A stretch of 64,000 nucleotides of DNA, taken from Necropsobacter rosorum (GTDB lineage Bacteria; Pseudomonadota; Gammaproteobacteria; Enterobacterales; Pasteurellaceae). The notes below the pieces were generated by a model that worked only from the letters and a program-made list of their open reading frames with translations, was not told the origin of the DNA and did not search any database. Made by a program: the position numbers and the translations under genes. Position 1 is the first letter of the stretch. Each line of letters starts with the position of its first letter. The stretch is from assembly GCA_000751835.1 (NCBI GenBank), contig CCMQ01000006.1, positions 124,001-188,000 on the forward strand. The letters run 5' to 3'. This document shows positions 18,432 to 27,695 of this stretch, piece by piece.

Positions 18432-18890
18432 ATGCAAACCACTACCCGTCAATTAGCGCCAGTTAAACACATTGCGCTGGTCGCCCATGATCACTGCAAA
18501 CAGGATCTGATAAACTGGTGTAAAAACAACCGCACTTTATTGCATCCGCATCAACTGTACGCCACCGGCACCACCGGCAATCTGATTAACAAAGAAACCG
18601 GACTTACCATCGCCAGTCTGCTCAGCGGGCCGATGGGCGGCGATCAGCAGCTCGGCGGCCTAATCGCCGAACAGCGCATTGATTTGCTGATTTTCTTCTG
18701 GGATCCGATGAATGCGGTGCCCCATGATCCGGATGTCAAAGCGCTGATGCGTATTGCGACCGTCTGGAATATTCCCATTGCGATGAATATGGCCAGTGCC
18801 GATTTTATAATAAGCTCGCCTTATTTCAATCAGGCGATCGATATCCGGATTCCCGACTATGCCGATTATCTAAAAGTGCGGTTAAAATAA
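18432..18890 (+). CDS. mgsA: Methylglyoxal synthase
   Basis: MgsA converts dihydroxyacetone phosphate to methylglyoxal and phosphate, a bypass of lower glycolysis. The 152 residues equal the E. coli length. Catalytic aspartates are D71 (GGDQQLGG) and D101 (PHDPDVKAL); the phosphate site ATGTTGNLI is at 44-52. Start ATG 18432 is preferred over ATG 18420 because GGAG precedes it and the length fits. The end of the gene lies inside an uptake-signal dyad. gloB, a methylglyoxal detoxification gene, lies at the other end of the window. Confidence 0.95.
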   Translation: MQTTTRQLAPVKHIALVAHDHCKQDLINWCKNNRTLLHPHQLYATGTTGNLINKETGLTIASLLSGPMGGDQQLGGLIAEQRIDLLIFFWDPMNAVPHDPDVKALMRIATVWNIPIAMNMASADFIISSPYFNQAIDIRIPDYADYLKVRLK

Positions 18891-18899
18891 CCGCACTTT
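18873..18899. repeat. Uptake-signal inverted pair across the mgsA stop codon
   Basis: AAAGTGCGGTTA (18873-18884) and TAACCGCACTTT (18888-18899) form a 12-base-pair stem with a 3-base loop. The left arm encodes the last residues KVRLK of mgsA and the stop TAA lies between. The yccF ribosome site AAGGAG follows directly. It may attenuate transcription or shield the yccF start. Confidence 0.75.
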
Positions 18900-18910
18900 A
18901 AGGAGAAAAT

Positions 18911-19357
18911 ATGGCGTTAATTTTAAATATCCTGAATTTTATCCTCGGCGGCTTTGCCACCACATTAGGCTGGCTGTTCGCCACTTTCGCCAGCGCGCTT
19001 CTGATTATCACGCTGCCTTATACCCGCAGCTGCTGGGAAATCACCAAAATGTCGCTGGTGCCGTTCGGTAACGATATCGTTCATGTGAAATACCTTGAAC
19101 CCACCAGTGCGGTCTGCAATACCGTCGGTTCGGTATTAAACCTGCTGTGGTTTGTGTTATTCGGCTGGTGGCTGTGTTTATTGCATATTATGTCGGGCAT
19201 TACCCAATGCCTGACCCTGATCGGCATTCCGGTCGGTCTGGCCAACTTTAAATTGGCGGGCATCGCCCTGTTTCCCGTCGGTCAGCGTGTCGTTCCGAAA
19301 GAATTTGCCGAACTGCTTCGCCAACAGTACGCACAGCGCCAGCTTGAAAAGCAATAA
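18911..19357 (+). CDS. yccF: YccF family inner membrane protein
   Basis: A 148-residue protein with YccF domain repeats and three to four hydrophobic segments. The blocks YTRSCWEITKMSLVPFG and GIPVGLANFKLAGIALFPVG are the duplicated family signature. Function is unknown; in E. coli yccF also adjoins yccS. The stop is directly followed by the yccS GTG start. AAGGAGAAAAT precedes the ATG. Confidence 0.88.
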   Translation: MALILNILNFILGGFATTLGWLFATFASALLIITLPYTRSCWEITKMSLVPFGNDIVHVKYLEPTSAVCNTVGSVLNLLWFVLFGWWLCLLHIMSGITQCLTLIGIPVGLANFKLAGIALFPVGQRVVPKEFAELLRQQYAQRQLEKQ

Positions 19358-21550
19358 GTGAGCAAGATGCGAATGAATAACTGGCTTAATGCAAAAGTCA
19401 TCGCGACGATTCCCATTTTTATCGCCGTCAACATCGCCGCCGTCAGCGTCTGGTGGCTTGATCTTTCCCAGCAAAGCATGCCGTTGGTGCTGGGCATTAT
19501 TGCCGGCGGTTTGGTTGATCTGGACAATCGCCTGACCGGGCGGCTGAAAAATATTTTTTTCACCCTGATCGCCTTTTCCATCTCCTCGCTCAGCGTACAG
19601 CTTACCTTGGGCAAGGGGGTCGAGTTTACCCTGTTGATGACGGTGCTGACCTTTATCTTCACCATGCTCGGTGCGTTAGGGCAGCGTTACAGCACGATAG
19701 CCTTCGGCACGCTGGTCGTTGCGCTTTATACCACGCTGACCTATTTTCCCGGCACCCTGTGGTACCTCAATCCGCTGCTTATTTTATGCGGCACCCTGCT
19801 TTACAGCGCGGTGACTATCGTAGTTTACCTGTTTTTCCCCAATCGGCCGGTGCAGGAAAGTGTGGCGCGTTCCTTTATCGCCTTAGCCGAATATCTGGAA
19901 ACCAAATCGCTGTTTTTTGACCCGGACGATATTGAACAGCTGGAAGACAAACAAATCCGGCTGGCCATGAAAAACAGTAACTTGATTACCGCGTTTAATG
20001 CCTGCCGCACCGCGCTGTTCTACCGGATTCGGGGGCAATATCGCCACAGCCGCACCAGTAAAATGATCAAATATTATTTTGCCGCGCAGGAAATTCATGA
20101 ACGCGTCAATTCCAGCCATTTCGATTATCACATCCTCGCCGAACAATTAAAAAACACGGATCTGATATTCCGCATTCAGCGGCTGCTCGAATTACAGGCG
20201 CAGGCCTGCCGCGATATTGCCGCCAGTCTGCAACAGACCCGGACTTACCGTTATGATCCGCGGCTGGAAAAAGCCATTGCCGGGATCAATCAATCTTTAG
20301 AGCATTACACCCAATTTAAAACGGCCGAACCGCGACAGCTGATCGGCATCAAAAATCTGATCAATAATCTGCAAGGCGTCGATTGGCAGCTCAAGCATCT
20401 GGAACAGGAACAAAGCGCCGATAAAGTGCGGTCGGAAAACGCACAGATTCATACGGAACAGATTACCGGGTTAAAAAATATCCGGCTTGCCATTGTCAGT
20501 CATTTGAGCTTTGATTCACAGCTGTTTCGGCATGCCGTCCGCTTATCCATCGTCGTGTTTATTGCCTGCGCAATCGTTGAATTTTTTCAACTGGATCGCG
20601 GTTATTGGATTTTGCTTACCGCGGTGTTCGTCTGCCAGCCAAATTATTCCGCCACCAAATTACGCCTTAAACAACGCATCATCGGCACGATTTTAGGCGT
20701 GATTGTCGGTTCGCTGCTGCCTTATACCCAGCCGACCATCGAATTACAGCTCGGCTTAATCGTTGCCACCAGCGCGCTGTTCTTCTTTTTCAGAACCAAT
20801 AATTACAGTTTTTCCACCTTTTTTATTACATTGCAGGTGCTCATCAGCTTTGATGTTATCGGTTTCGATATTCACACGGCCATGTATTCCCGCCTGCTGG
20901 ATACCTTAATCGGCGCCTTTATCGCCTGGCTTGCGGTGTCCTATTTATGGCCGGATTGGAAATATCTGCAACTGAATAAAGTGATTCGTCAGGCGATTAA
21001 AAGCGATGCGCGGTATTTACTGCATATCATCAGCCAATTGCAGTTCGGTAAAAGTGACAATCTGAAATACCGTATTGCCCGGCGTAGAGCCCACGAATAT
21101 GCCACCGCATTAAGCGCGACCTTATCCAATATGAATAACGAGCCGCAACGTTATCGGGATTATCTGCAGGAAGGGTTTGAACTGCTGAAGCTGAACTATT
21201 CGCTGCTTAGCTATATTTCCGCGCTCGGGGCTTACCGTAACAATATGCAGCGAATGCAGCAGGATATTCGCTTTCTGGCCGAATTTTACCCTATCGCCAA
21301 AAAATTAATTTATGCGTTGGAACATATTGAAGAACTGACGCCGGCCCTGTTTGACAAATTACAGCGTAACATTACCGTGGCGTTAAACCAGTTTAATGCC
21401 GATCAAAGCGAAAATGTCAGCCAATCGGAATTAAGTATTCCGCTCCAGCAGCTGAATCTGATAAGCCAGATTCTGCCGCCGTTATATGCGGCCTTTCAAC
21501 GCCAATCGCAGAGCCACGGCGCTGCACAACCGGCCTCAGACATCCAGTAA
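19358..21550 (+). CDS. yccS: YccS/YhfK family inner membrane protein (FUSC-like)
   Basis: A 730-residue membrane protein with two hydrophobic clusters of about five helices each (roughly residues 12-155 and 385-520) and two cytoplasmic domains, the architecture of YccS and aromatic-acid exporter-like FUSC proteins. LVDLDNRLTGRLKN and LGQRYSTIAFGTL are family blocks. The substrate is unknown. The start is GTG 19358, or ATG 19367/19373; none has a clear ribosome site, suggesting coupling to yccF. Its 3' end overlaps the convergent smrB by 15 bases. Confidence 0.88.
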   Translation: MSKMRMNNWLNAKVIATIPIFIAVNIAAVSVWWLDLSQQSMPLVLGIIAGGLVDLDNRLTGRLKNIFFTLIAFSISSLSVQLTLGKGVEFTLLMTVLTFIFTMLGALGQRYSTIAFGTLVVALYTTLTYFPGTLWYLNPLLILCGTLLYSAVTIVVYLFFPNRPVQESVARSFIALAEYLETKSLFFDPDDIEQLEDKQIRLAMKNSNLITAFNACRTALFYRIRGQYRHSRTSKMIKYYFAAQEIHERVNSSHFDYHILAEQLKNTDLIFRIQRLLELQAQACRDIAASLQQTRTYRYDPRLEKAIAGINQSLEHYTQFKTAEPRQLIGIKNLINNLQGVDWQLKHLEQEQSADKVRSENAQIHTEQITGLKNIRLAIVSHLSFDSQLFRHAVRLSIVVFIACAIVEFFQLDRGYWILLTAVFVCQPNYSATKLRLKQRIIGTILGVIVGSLLPYTQPTIELQLGLIVATSALFFFFRTNNYSFSTFFITLQVLISFDVIGFDIHTAMYSRLLDTLIGAFIAWLAVSYLWPDWKYLQLNKVIRQAIKSDARYLLHIISQLQFGKSDNLKYRIARRRAHEYATALSATLSNMNNEPQRYRDYLQEGFELLKLNYSLLSYISALGAYRNNMQRMQQDIRFLAEFYPIAKKLIYALEHIEELTPALFDKLQRNITVALNQFNADQSENVSQSELSIPLQQLNLISQILPPLYAAFQRQSQSHGAAQPASDIQ

Positions 21551-22042
21551 TACCAGAATCGCCGCATCACCGCCCCATTGTTTCGGCGCCTGATGCAGCG
21601 CTCTCACGCGAGGGTGCTGCACCAGCCAACGGGGAATCTGGCGTTTCAGCGTATAAGTGCCGTAACCGGTCATCACGCCGGCGCAATAAATATGTTCCTT
21701 TTCACAAGCCTGAATCAGCGCCGCCAGTTCGGTTTTCGCCTCTTGTTTGGTTAATCCGTGCAAATCCAGAAAGATCTGCGGCGAAAAATCACCGCGCCGC
21801 AGCTGTTTCAGCAAATAGGCATCTTCATTTTCACGCAAATATTTCACCGCACTTTCTTCGCTCAGCAGCGGTTCATACTCATCAGAAAAAAAGAATAAGG
21901 TATCCTGCGTTTCGCGTACCGCGCGCATTTCGGCTTTGCGCTTTACATGATTTAGTTTAGGGAGCACAACATTGTTCTGCACCAACGGTTTAACCCCCTT
22001 TACCGTTGCGCGAAATAAGGCGATATCTTCATCTTTCAGCAT
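21536..22042 (-). CDS. smrB: Smr-domain endonuclease SmrB (ribosome rescue)
   Basis: SmrB cleaves mRNA between collided ribosomes in E. coli. The 168-residue protein has the Smr domain from about residue 90, with the DLHGLTKQEA motif intact. The second motif, HGHG in E. coli SmrB, reads TGYG here, losing the first histidine. The start ATG 22042 (MLKDEDIALFR) aligns with the E. coli start region; an upstream ATG at 22060 would add six residues. It diverges from prmB, as in E. coli. Confidence 0.9.
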   Translation of the reverse strand: MLKDEDIALFRATVKGVKPLVQNNVVLPKLNHVKRKAEMRAVRETQDTLFFFSDEYEPLLSEESAVKYLRENEDAYLLKQLRRGDFSPQIFLDLHGLTKQEAKTELAALIQACEKEHIYCAGVMTGYGTYTLKRQIPRWLVQHPRVRALHQAPKQWGGDAAILVLLDV

Positions 22043-22137
22043 AGTTATCTCTGTTATCATTCAAATCGGGCTTAATCATATCACAGTTATATGATATAAA
22101 TAGCACCTGAAAACATAGTAACAAACGAGAATATCCA

Positions 22138-23115
22138 TTGAATACCGCAACATTTAATCAACCGCTTATCGAAACGATCGTTCAAGACCGCCCGCACGAC
22201 GATCTGCATACCATTAAAGATTTTTTACGCTGGACATACAGCACGTTTAACCGAGCCGATATTTATTACGGCCATGGCTACGATAACGCTTGGGATGAAG
22301 CGCAGCAGCTGATTTTCGCCGCGCTACAGGTCGCACCCGATATACCGCAGGCGTTATACGACGCCCAGCTTACCCGGTCGGAAAAAACACAACTCATTGA
22401 GTTGGTGGTCGCCCGTCTGCAAAAGCGTATTCCCGTGGCCTATCTGACCAATCGCGCGTGGTTCTGCGGTCTGGAATTTTATGTTGATGAACGCGTTATT
22501 ATTCCCCGCTCGCCAATCAGCGCCCTGATACAGGATCGCTTCAGCGGATTACTGAATAAAGAACCGACCCGTATTCTTGATATGTGTACCGGCAGCGGCT
22601 GTATCGCCATTGCCTGTGCGCAGCAATTTCCCCATGCGGAAGTCGATGCGGTGGATCTCTCGCTGGATGCCCTGAATGTGGCGGAAATCAATATCGACCA
22701 ATATCATCTCAACCACCGGGTATATCCGATTCAGTCAAATCTGTTTACCGATTTAGCGGCGGATAAATACGATTTGATCGTCACCAATCCGCCTTATGTG
22801 GATGCCGACGATATTGCCGATATGCCGCAGGAATTTCACTATGAACCGGAAATGGCGCTCGGCTCCGGGCACGACGGGCTGCATATTACCCGACAGATTT
22901 TAGCCAGCGCATCGGATTACCTGGCAGACGACGGCGTATTGATATGCGAGGTGGGCAACAGTATGGTGCATCTGATCGCACAATTCCCGCAGGTTCCTTT
23001 TCAGTGGCTCGAACTGAAAAACGGCGGGCTTGGGGTATTTGCCATCAGCCGGGCGGATCTGCTGGCTTACCAAGCCGCATTTAAACAGGCGGTTTACCAA
23101 CCGCGCGATATATAA
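22138..23115 (+). CDS. prmB: Ribosomal protein uL3 glutamine methyltransferase PrmB
   Basis: A 325-residue SAM-dependent methyltransferase that modifies a glutamine of ribosomal protein L3. It has the N-terminal PrmC-like helical domain, the SAM motif [13 protein letters not shown] and the catalytic NPPYV. The start appears to be TTG 22138 (MNTATFNQ) with GAGAATATCCA upstream; no ATG lies upstream in frame or near the N-terminal domain. Closed by a terminator at 23153. Confidence 0.92.
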   Translation: MNTATFNQPLIETIVQDRPHDDLHTIKDFLRWTYSTFNRADIYYGHGYDNAWDEAQQLIFAALQVAPDIPQALYDAQLTRSEKTQLIELVVARLQKRIPVAYLTNRAWFCGLEFYVDERVIIPRSPISALIQDRFSGLLNKEPTRILDMCTGSGCIAIACAQQFPHAEVDAVDLSLDALNVAEINIDQYHLNHRVYPIQSNLFTDLAADKYDLIVTNPPYVDADDIADMPQEFHYEPEMALGSGHDGLHITRQILASASDYLADDGVLICEVGNSMVHLIAQFPQVPFQWLELKNGGLGVFAISRADLLAYQAAFKQAVYQPRDI

Positions 23116-23152
23116 AAGCGATCGGTCACTCAAACCGGAATCGCGTATTAAT

Positions 23153-23180
23153 AAAGCCTTGTAATTTACAGGGCTTTTTT
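23153..23180 (+). terminator. Terminator after prmB
   Basis: AAAGCC-T-TGTA pairs with TACA-G-GGCTTT (23153-23177), including one U-G pair, followed by TTT. Confidence 0.8.
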
Positions 23181-23253
23181 GCGCCATTACCGCACTCAAT
23201 CGTGCTCGGCTTTCGTAATTCATTCATTTCTTTCGTTTTTCCCTTCGCCATTT

Positions 23254-23296
23254 CGTGAAATAAATCACATTTTCTTACCTTATTTTCGCGTATATT
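23254..23296 (+). promoter_or_regulatory. CRP-dependent (class II) promoter of the yjiH operon
   Basis: CGTGA-AATAAA-TCACA (23254-23269) matches the CRP consensus in nine of ten bases. A -10 TATATT lies at 23291-23296. With a start near 23303 the CRP site is centred at about -41.5, the class II position, and no good -35 is present, as expected. Catabolite activation of the operon is inferred. Confidence 0.55.
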
Positions 23297-23338
23297 GACG
23301 TTTAAATCTGATTACCTTACCAATAAAAAGGAGAAACT

Positions 23339-23977
23339 ATGAAAGAAGAAGTCAATCCCAAAATGTTGATCGCAGGCACTATTTCCCTGTTATGCGCCAT
23401 TATCTTTTTCGGCGGTTTTGCGAAAGACTGGTGGGGCGGTATTTTCGATTTCGGCAAGCTGACCGGACAATTTCCGGAATGGCTGAAAACCGCCGGCGGC
23501 TCGAGTGCGAAAGGCGGTTTCTTATTTGCCGTCACCCTGATCCCCAGTGTCATGCTGGCATTAGGCTTTGTGGCGATCTTTGAACATTACGGTGCGCTGG
23601 CGGCGGCATCAAAATGGCTAAGCCCGATTTTAAAACCCTTAATGGGCATTCCGGGAGTTTGTTCCATTTCGTTAATCGCCAGTACACAAAGCACCGATGC
23701 CGGCAGTTCAACCACCAAATTTTTGTACAACGAAAGAAAAATCACCCATAAGGAACTGTTGATTTTTTCCGCCTTTCAATTCAGTGCGGGTGCATTATTA
23801 ACCAACTTTTTATCTTCTTTTGCGCCGTTATTGCAAGTCAGTGATCAATCCGGCGCCGTTGCACCGGTATCTATCGCAATGTGTTTAGGCATTATTTTTA
23901 TTTTCAAAATATTCGGCGCCAATCTGATGCGTTTATATGTGAAAAAATTTGTTAAGGATGATGAGGAAACCGTATGA
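23339..23977 (+). CDS. yjiH: Nucleoside-recognition/Gate domain inner membrane protein YjiH-like
   Basis: A 212-residue integral membrane protein with about five hydrophobic segments. It resembles E. coli YjiH and SpmA-type Gate-domain proteins. The Ser/Thr-rich loop STQSTDAGSSTTKFLYNERK is the conserved gate region. It overlaps yjiG by 4 bases, and the pair likely forms one transporter. In E. coli the pair neighbours the isoaspartyl dipeptidase gene iadA; here a different peptidase follows. Confidence 0.8.
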   Translation: MKEEVNPKMLIAGTISLLCAIIFFGGFAKDWWGGIFDFGKLTGQFPEWLKTAGGSSAKGGFLFAVTLIPSVMLALGFVAIFEHYGALAAASKWLSPILKPLMGIPGVCSISLIASTQSTDAGSSTTKFLYNERKITHKELLIFSAFQFSAGALLTNFLSSFAPLLQVSDQSGAVAPVSIAMCLGIIFIFKIFGANLMRLYVKKFVKDDEETV

Positions 23978-24435
23978 GCGGCAATGAAACAAAATTAGTC
24001 ACCGACATCTTCGTCGAAGGGGCCAGAAAAGGCTGGAATATCGCCATTCACAGCACCGTGCCGAACGTGCTGATGGCATTTGTGATTATTTATATTCTCA
24101 ACACCTCGGGCTTATTAAAATTTATCGGCGAGTATATCGGCTTTATTATGGCGCCGCTAGGCTTGCCGGGCGAATCCATCGCCGTTTTTCTGGCCGCATT
24201 TTTAAGCTGGGGCGGCGCGGCCGGCGTGTTGGTCGCACTGGTGCAGGAAGGCACCTTAAATGCACAGCATATCGCCATTCTGCTGCCGGGTATGGCGCTG
24301 GTCGGCTCAACCGTGCAGTATATGGGCAGAGTGCTGGGCGTTTTGGGCATACCGGGAAAACATTATCCCGCCTTATTCGGTATTTGTCTGATCAATGCTT
24401 ATCTGGCAATGTTATTAATGCGCTTTATCGTTTAA
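23974..24435 (+). CDS. yjiG: Gate-domain inner membrane protein YjiG-like
   Basis: A 153-residue membrane protein of the same length as E. coli YjiG, with gate motif FLSWGGAAGVLVAL and GSTVQYMGR. Together with YjiH it would make a two-part channel or transporter for a small amino-acid-like solute; the substrate is not established. Start ATG lies in an ATGA overlap. Confidence 0.8.
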   Translation: MSGNETKLVTDIFVEGARKGWNIAIHSTVPNVLMAFVIIYILNTSGLLKFIGEYIGFIMAPLGLPGESIAVFLAAFLSWGGAAGVLVALVQEGTLNAQHIAILLPGMALVGSTVQYMGRVLGVLGIPGKHYPALFGICLINAYLAMLLMRFIV

Positions 24436-24449
24436 TCAGGAGACAGATT

Positions 24450-25571
24450 ATGCAAAATGAACAACTGAGCACCTTTCTTGCCGAATTAAAAGAGTTGACC
24501 GAGATAGAAAGCCCGACCGCCTCGATTGAAGGAGTAAACCGGATCGCCGATTGGTTTATCCGCAAAGCGACCGAACAAGGGTTAGCATACCGAAAAATTG
24601 CCTTAAACCCCAACGTGGCGGACAGTTTGCTTATCAGCAATAATCCCGATGCGGCGCAGTTCGATATACTTTTTATCGCGCATATGGATACGGTTTTCCC
24701 GGTCGGCACGCAACAAGAGGTCCCCTTTACCCGGCAAGGCGATCGAGTCAACGCCTTAGGTGCGATCGACGATAAATCCGGTGCGTTATTAACCTTTTAT
24801 CTTCTGCAGGAATTGGATCTGAACCGCTATAACATCGCCGTTTATCTTAACTCGCACGAAGAAATCGGCTCGCTGTACGCCAAAGAAAGTATTCGGCAAT
24901 ATGCGCGCAAATCCCGGTATTGTTTCGTGATGGAACCGGCGCGTGAAGACGGCTCCATGGTGGCGACAAGAAAAGGGGTGATCACCTACGATATCGAATT
25001 TCACGGTGTGGCGGCACATGCGGGAAATTGCCCGGAAAAAGGCCGTTCGGCACTGGTGGAAGCGGCCAATTTTATTGTCGAATTCTCCAAACTGAACGAT
25101 TTTACAGCCGGACATACCTTCAATTGCGTCATCACAAACGGCGGCAGCGCGCATAACGTGATTGCGGATTTCGCCTCGCTGACCATTGAAATGCGTTATA
25201 AGCAACCCGCTTCGATCGACTATTTCAATCAGCATTTAAACCGCCTATTAAATAATCCGCGGGTGGAGGGCGTCAGCGCCAAGAAAACCTTAGTCAATGA
25301 CGAAGCGCCGATGATTGATGAAGTTAATCTGCCGAAAATAAAACGGATTTTCGCTCAGGCGGGAGACGAATTGCAAATACCGGTAAGCTGGGTTGATGCC
25401 GGCGGCCTCAGCGACGGCAATATTGCCGCGTCCGTCGGCTGCCCGACCATTGACGGATTAGGCCCGACCGGCGGCAATATGCACGCCAAAACGGAATATC
25501 TGGAGATCAATTCCGTGGTGCCGAAATGCAATCTTTTGCTGGCGGTCATTAAAAAACTGTTTTCCGCCTGA
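24450..25571 (+). CDS. M20 family metallopeptidase (glutamate carboxypeptidase-like)
   Basis: A 373-residue di-zinc peptidase of the M20/CPG2 type. Metal ligands are visible in IAHMDTVFP (His), GAIDDKSGALL (Asp), NSHEEIG (Glu-Glu, catalytic and ligand), VMEPAR (Glu) and GNMHAKTEYLEI (His). The dimerisation insert is in the middle (about 180-290). No signal peptide, so cytoplasmic. It follows yjiG by 14 bases with a CAGGAGA ribosome site, suggesting that the YjiHG transporter brings in a peptide or N-blocked amino acid that this enzyme hydrolyses; this is inference. Confidence 0.85.
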   Translation: MQNEQLSTFLAELKELTEIESPTASIEGVNRIADWFIRKATEQGLAYRKIALNPNVADSLLISNNPDAAQFDILFIAHMDTVFPVGTQQEVPFTRQGDRVNALGAIDDKSGALLTFYLLQELDLNRYNIAVYLNSHEEIGSLYAKESIRQYARKSRYCFVMEPAREDGSMVATRKGVITYDIEFHGVAAHAGNCPEKGRSALVEAANFIVEFSKLNDFTAGHTFNCVITNGGSAHNVIADFASLTIEMRYKQPASIDYFNQHLNRLLNNPRVEGVSAKKTLVNDEAPMIDEVNLPKIKRIFAQAGDELQIPVSWVDAGGLSDGNIAASVGCPTIDGLGPTGGNMHAKTEYLEINSVVPKCNLLLAVIKKLFSA

Positions 25572-25656
25572 TTGCCGACAATCCTGCCCGGATGCAATAA
25601 CGCGCCGGGCAAAAAGTGCGGTGGTTTTTTTGACAGTTTTTATCGTTGCCGCTGCG

Positions 25657-25986
25657 CTAAACAAACACGCGTTGCACCAGAAACATATATAATCCGGTGC
25701 CGACCAGCATGGAAAGAAACATGTTCTTTTTCCAAAAGTGCAGCAGCAATACGACGGCGCCGGCGATAAAATCCGGTGCGCCGTGATAGCCGGCGGTGAG
25801 ATCGATATTTTTATAACAATACACCACCAGCATACCGAACATCGCGGCGGGCAGAACTTTGCCCAAATAACGGATATATTCGGGAATCGGGCGGTTAGCC
25901 GGAAATACCCAAAACGGCAGCAGGCGGGATAATTGCACGGCCAGCACGGCAACGCCGATTGTGATCACTTGTTCGACGAATGTCAT
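25657..25986 (-). CDS. azlD: AzlD family branched-chain amino acid/methionine exporter small subunit
   Basis: A 109-residue protein with four hydrophobic segments, the small partner of AzlC. It starts one base after the azlC stop. AzlCD/BrnFE pairs export branched-chain amino acids and, in Corynebacterium, methionine. The RLLPFWVFP block is typical of the family. Confidence 0.85.
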   Translation of the reverse strand: MTFVEQVITIGVAVLAVQLSRLLPFWVFPANRPIPEYIRYLGKVLPAAMFGMLVVYCYKNIDLTAGYHGAPDFIAGAVVLLLHFWKKNMFLSMLVGTGLYMFLVQRVFV

Positions 25987-26724
25987 TTACTCCTCCGCCT
26001 TTGCCAGTTTTGTTGCCAATTTAGGACGCCGCACGGTTAAAATGCCCCAAATGCCGACTAAAGTCGGGATTAAAAAATGCGCTTTGCCGACCGCGATCAA
26101 ACAAATCAGCGCCAGTCCTAAACCCAGCAACGAGCTTTCGTGATTTTTTTCTTTCATCCAGTTTTCGGCGAAAATAATCAGAAACAACGCCGTCATGGCA
26201 AATTCCACGCCTTTCAGATCAAGCGGCAAAATGCTGCCGAACAGATTGCCCAAACCGGCGCCGAGAATCCAGTAACATTGCAGGTACAGGGTCACGAAAA
26301 ACATATACCAGCCTTTATCTAAGTGCGGTGGAATTTTCGCCATATAATTGAGCGAAAAACTTTCATCCACCAAGGCGCTGATTAAATACCAGCGCTTTTT
26401 CCCGATATGCGCACCGTATTTTTCCAGCATGGATATGCCGTAAAAAATCTGACGGCCGCTCACCATTAAGGTAATCAAAAAAATATGCAGCGGCGCAAAG
26501 GGCGCCACCAGCGCGCCGGCGACAATAAACTCCACCGAGCCGGCATAAATTAATGCCGCCATTAACACCGGATACAGCACATTAAAACCGAGGGCTTTCA
26601 TATATAACCCGTAGGCGATCCCTAAAAACAAAAAACCGATCATCATCGGCACTGAATAAGGAAACGCCGCTTTTGCCGCCGCCCAAACCGGGCTGACATT
26701 TTTTACATCCGACATACTACACAC
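25987..26724 (-). CDS. azlC: AzlC family amino acid exporter large subunit
   Basis: A 245-residue AzlC/YgaZ-family membrane protein with about seven segments; conserved block GSVEFIVAGALV and SGRQIFYG. It overlaps the metR stop by one base and is transcribed with it. The regulator in front suggests methionine as a substrate. Confidence 0.88.
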   Translation of the reverse strand: MCSMSDVKNVSPVWAAAKAAFPYSVPMMIGFLFLGIAYGLYMKALGFNVLYPVLMAALIYAGSVEFIVAGALVAPFAPLHIFLITLMVSGRQIFYGISMLEKYGAHIGKKRWYLISALVDESFSLNYMAKIPPHLDKGWYMFFVTLYLQCYWILGAGLGNLFGSILPLDLKGVEFAMTALFLIIFAENWMKEKNHESSLLGLGLALICLIAVGKAHFLIPTLVGIWGILTVRRPKLATKLAKAEE

Positions 26725-27650
26725 TACGCTAACACAGATAATCCCGGCAAAGTCGAAAAACTTTGTGTTTTCACCGTTTGATAAAAATCATCCACAAACG
26801 CCACCTCCGCATCCGCTTCCCGAAACGCGGCGTACAGATTACTGTACAGCCCCTTATCGGTGATTTGGCGCGCCACCACATAACCGCGATCCAAATAGGG
26901 TTTCGCCGCCCAAAACGGTAACGCGGCAATTCCGCGTTTACTGGCCACCAGCTGAATAATCGCAATGGTCAGTTCGCTAGTGCGCCGCACCGGATTAATG
27001 CCTTGCGGTTGCAGCACTTTGCGCAACAAATCCAGCATATCGTCCGGCACCGGATAGGTGATCAGCGTTTGATCGATAAAATCTTCCGCCTGCCATACGG
27101 CTTTAACCGCTAACGGATGATCCTTTGCACAAAGCCCCACCATTTCATAAGAAAACAACGGTTTATGAATAATGCCCGCGGTTTCTTCAATTTCCGACAC
27201 CACCGCCCAGTCTGCCCGATGCGTCAGCAGCAAACCGACCGTATCGGTATGAAAACCGGATACAATATCCAGCTCCACCAACGGCCAATCGCGGCGAAAA
27301 CTATCCATTGCCGGCATCAGCCAGTCAAAGCAGGTGTGGCACTCCACCGCAATCCGCAGCTCGCCCGCCTCGCCCTGCTTGACCCGCGCCAGATCGCGCT
27401 CGGCTTCCACCACTTTGGGCAAAATTTCATTGGCCAGTTTAATCAGTCGTTCGCCGGCCGCCGTAAAATGCAGCGGCTGGGTTTTACGCTCAAACAGCGG
27501 CAGACCGTATTGATCTTCCAGCAGTTTGATTTGGTGAGACAGCGCCGACTGGGTGAGATAAACCCGTTTCGCCGCCAAAGAGACGCTGCCGGTTTCTTTC
27601 AGAGCTAACAAGGTCTTCAAATGGCGTAATTCAAGAAAGATCGGTTTCAT
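26724..27650 (-). CDS. metR: LysR-type regulator MetR
   Basis: A 308-residue LysR regulator. The winged helix-turn-helix (about 8-66) is ELRHLKTLLALKETGSVS...LTQSALSHQI, close to E. coli MetR, and the effector domain conserves AVECHTCFDWLMPAM, the homocysteine-responsive region of MetR. MetR activates metE/metH-type genes in response to homocysteine. Here it leads an operon with azlCD and diverges from fetM; no metE lies nearby. A large inverted repeat lies just upstream. Confidence 0.88.
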   Translation of the reverse strand: MKPIFLELRHLKTLLALKETGSVSLAAKRVYLTQSALSHQIKLLEDQYGLPLFERKTQPLHFTAAGERLIKLANEILPKVVEAERDLARVKQGEAGELRIAVECHTCFDWLMPAMDSFRRDWPLVELDIVSGFHTDTVGLLLTHRADWAVVSEIEETAGIIHKPLFSYEMVGLCAKDHPLAVKAVWQAEDFIDQTLITYPVPDDMLDLLRKVLQPQGINPVRRTSELTIAIIQLVASKRGIAALPFWAAKPYLDRGYVVARQITDKGLYSNLYAAFREADAEVAFVDDFYQTVKTQSFSTLPGLSVLA

Positions 27651-27695
27651 TAAAAATCATTCGGGGAAGCAAAAAAAGATGGGCGGAATTATACC

